Part shown: positions 5,269 through 6,087 of the stretch, in pieces
Position numbering within the stretch: the first letter of the stretch is position 1
How the letters are laid out: every line of letters starts with the position of its first letter
Assembly: GCA_937974465.1 (NCBI GenBank)
Contig: CALJWY010000097.1
Location: 1-6,087, forward strand
Source of the DNA: an uncultured Lysobacterales bacterium
GTDB lineage: Bacteria; Pseudomonadota; Gammaproteobacteria; Xanthomonadales; SZUA-36
Reading direction: 5' to 3'
DNA: 6,087 bases
The notes under the pieces: generated by a model
What the model saw: only the letters and a program-made list of their open reading frames with translations
Database searches by the model: none
What the model was told of the DNA's origin: nothing
Position numbers and translations under genes: made by a program

Positions 5269-6087
5269 CTAATCCTGGTCCCCAAACTGGGTTTGATACA
5301 GACGCGCATAGGCCTGCCCTTTTGCCAGCAACTCATCATGGGTGCCATGCTCGATCACGCGCCCCTTGCGTAACACGATAACCTGGTCGGCATTTTCAAT
5401 GGTCGACAGACGATGTGCGATAACCAGCGTGGTACGGTCCTTCATGACCTCTTTCAATGCTTCCTGGATAGCCCGCTCAGACTCGGAATCAAGCGCCGAG
5501 GTGGCTTCATCCAGGATCAGGACCGGTGCATCCTTGAGCAAGGCCCTGGCAATCGCGAGCCGTTGTCGCTGGCCACCTGATAACAACGTGCCACTTTCGC
5601 CAAGACGGGTTTCCAGGCCGTCGGAAAGCTGCTCGATGAACTCCATGGCGTGGGCGGACCTCGCTGCGCTCTCAATGGCTTCAGGATCTGCTCCCGCCAG
5701 CGAGCCATAGGCAATATTGCCACCAATGGTATCGTTGAAAAGCACCACGTCCTGGCTGACCAGGGCAATTTGCTGACGCAGGTTATCCAGTTTGTAGTCG
5801 GACAACTCGTGCCCATCCAGCAATATCTGGCCCTGGTTGTAGGCATAAAAACGCGGTAACAGGCCAGCCAGCGTGGTCTTGCCACTGCCACTGTGCCCGA
5901 CCAGCGCCGTCACCCTGCCGGCAGGAAAACGCAAACTGATGTCTGCAAGCACCGCTTGCTCGCCACCCTCATAGCTAAAACCTACATTTTTGAATTCAAT
6001 TTCACCAACCGCGCGGTCCACGGTATAGCTGCCGGTATCCTCTTCTTTATCGCTGTCTATAACGATAAAGATGCTTTCCGCTGCCGC
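5269..6087 (-). CDS. msbA: Lipid A export ATP-binding/permease protein MsbA, C-terminal part (cut by window edge)
   Basis: MsbA is a homodimeric ABC exporter that flips core-lipid A across the inner membrane. Only the last 272 residues are in the window; the frame is open to position 6087, and the transmembrane domain lies outside. What is seen is a short linker (AAAESIFIVIDSD..., matching the E. coli AACQTLF region) and a complete nucleotide-binding domain. Its motifs, numbered from the first visible residue, are Walker A GHSGSGKTT at 64-72, Q-loop Q112 in LVSQDVVLF, signature LSGGQRQR at 169-176, Walker B VLILDEA at 179-185 followed by the D-loop SALD, and H-loop His 225 in IAHRLST. The end (LYQTQFGDQD) resembles E. 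coli MsbA, and lpxK downstream supports MsbA over other exporters of this fold. A GTG at 6021 is only an internal valine codon, not a start. Confidence 0.95.
   Translation of the reverse strand, partial: AAAESIFIVIDSDKEEDTGSYTVDRAVGEIEFKNVGFSYEGGEQAVLADISLRFPAGRVTALVGHSGSGKTTLAGLLPRFYAYNQGQILLDGHELSDYKLDNLRQQIALVSQDVVLFNDTIGGNIAYGSLAGADPEAIESAARSAHAMEFIEQLSDGLETRLGESGTLLSGGQRQRLAIARALLKDAPVLILDEATSALDSESERAIQEALKEVMKDRTTLVIAHRLSTIENADQVIVLRKGRVIEHGTHDELLAKGQAYARLYQTQFGDQD

Noticed and set aside
6019..6021. GTG that could be read as the start of a free-standing ATP-binding protein
   Set aside because: The frame is open upstream to the window edge, and the upstream residues match the MsbA linker, so this is an internal valine codon of a truncated gene.
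1..6087. Undescribed system, mobile element, CRISPR array or RNA gene
   Set aside because: Almost every base is covered by recognisable housekeeping genes. I saw no direct-repeat array, transposase, terminal inverted repeats or tRNA-like fold, including downstream of uvrC-pgsA where tRNA genes are sometimes found.

Overview
This window is a compact run of housekeeping genes, all on the minus strand, from a Gram-negative bacterium that is most likely a gammaproteobacterium. The evidence is the lipid A/Kdo set (msbA, lpxK, kdsB), the uvrC-pgsA pair, and an IspG fragment of the 'GDFHYNGH / RINPGNVGFGKK' type. From memory, that IspG type and the order kdsB - tyrosine phosphatase - uvrC - pgsA both resemble Xanthomonas and its relatives more than the enteric arrangement. 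The exact lineage is an inference and was not searched. Base composition looks moderate and even, and nothing suggests a recently acquired island.

In the direction of transcription (high to low coordinates) the window holds: the C-terminal ATP-binding half of MsbA (6087-5269, cut by the window edge); lpxK (5257-4238); kdsB (4235-3474); a low-molecular-weight protein-tyrosine phosphatase (3446-2967); and uvrC (2967-1129). The gaps are 11, 2 and 27 bases and then a one-base overlap, so these five genes look like one transcription unit. A 112-base gap follows, with a GC-rich stem-loop just after the uvrC stop and a probable extended -10 promoter for the next pair. Then come pgsA (1016-408) and the start of ispG (from 415 or 400, running off the low-coordinate edge), which overlap or nearly touch.

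The genes serve three jobs. MsbA, LpxK and KdsB build and export the lipid A-Kdo core of lipopolysaccharide. PgsA commits CDP-diacylglycerol to phosphatidylglycerol, and IspG makes the isoprenoid precursor that also feeds undecaprenyl phosphate, so both support the cell envelope. UvrC is the dual-incision nuclease of nucleotide excision repair. The phosphatase substrate cannot be told from the sequence.

I found no RNA gene, mobile element, CRISPR array or novel system. The points worth a second look are small: the start of ispG, the missing trm112-like gene between lpxK and kdsB, a Gly-to-Ala change in a core KdsB motif, and the regulatory gap before pgsA.
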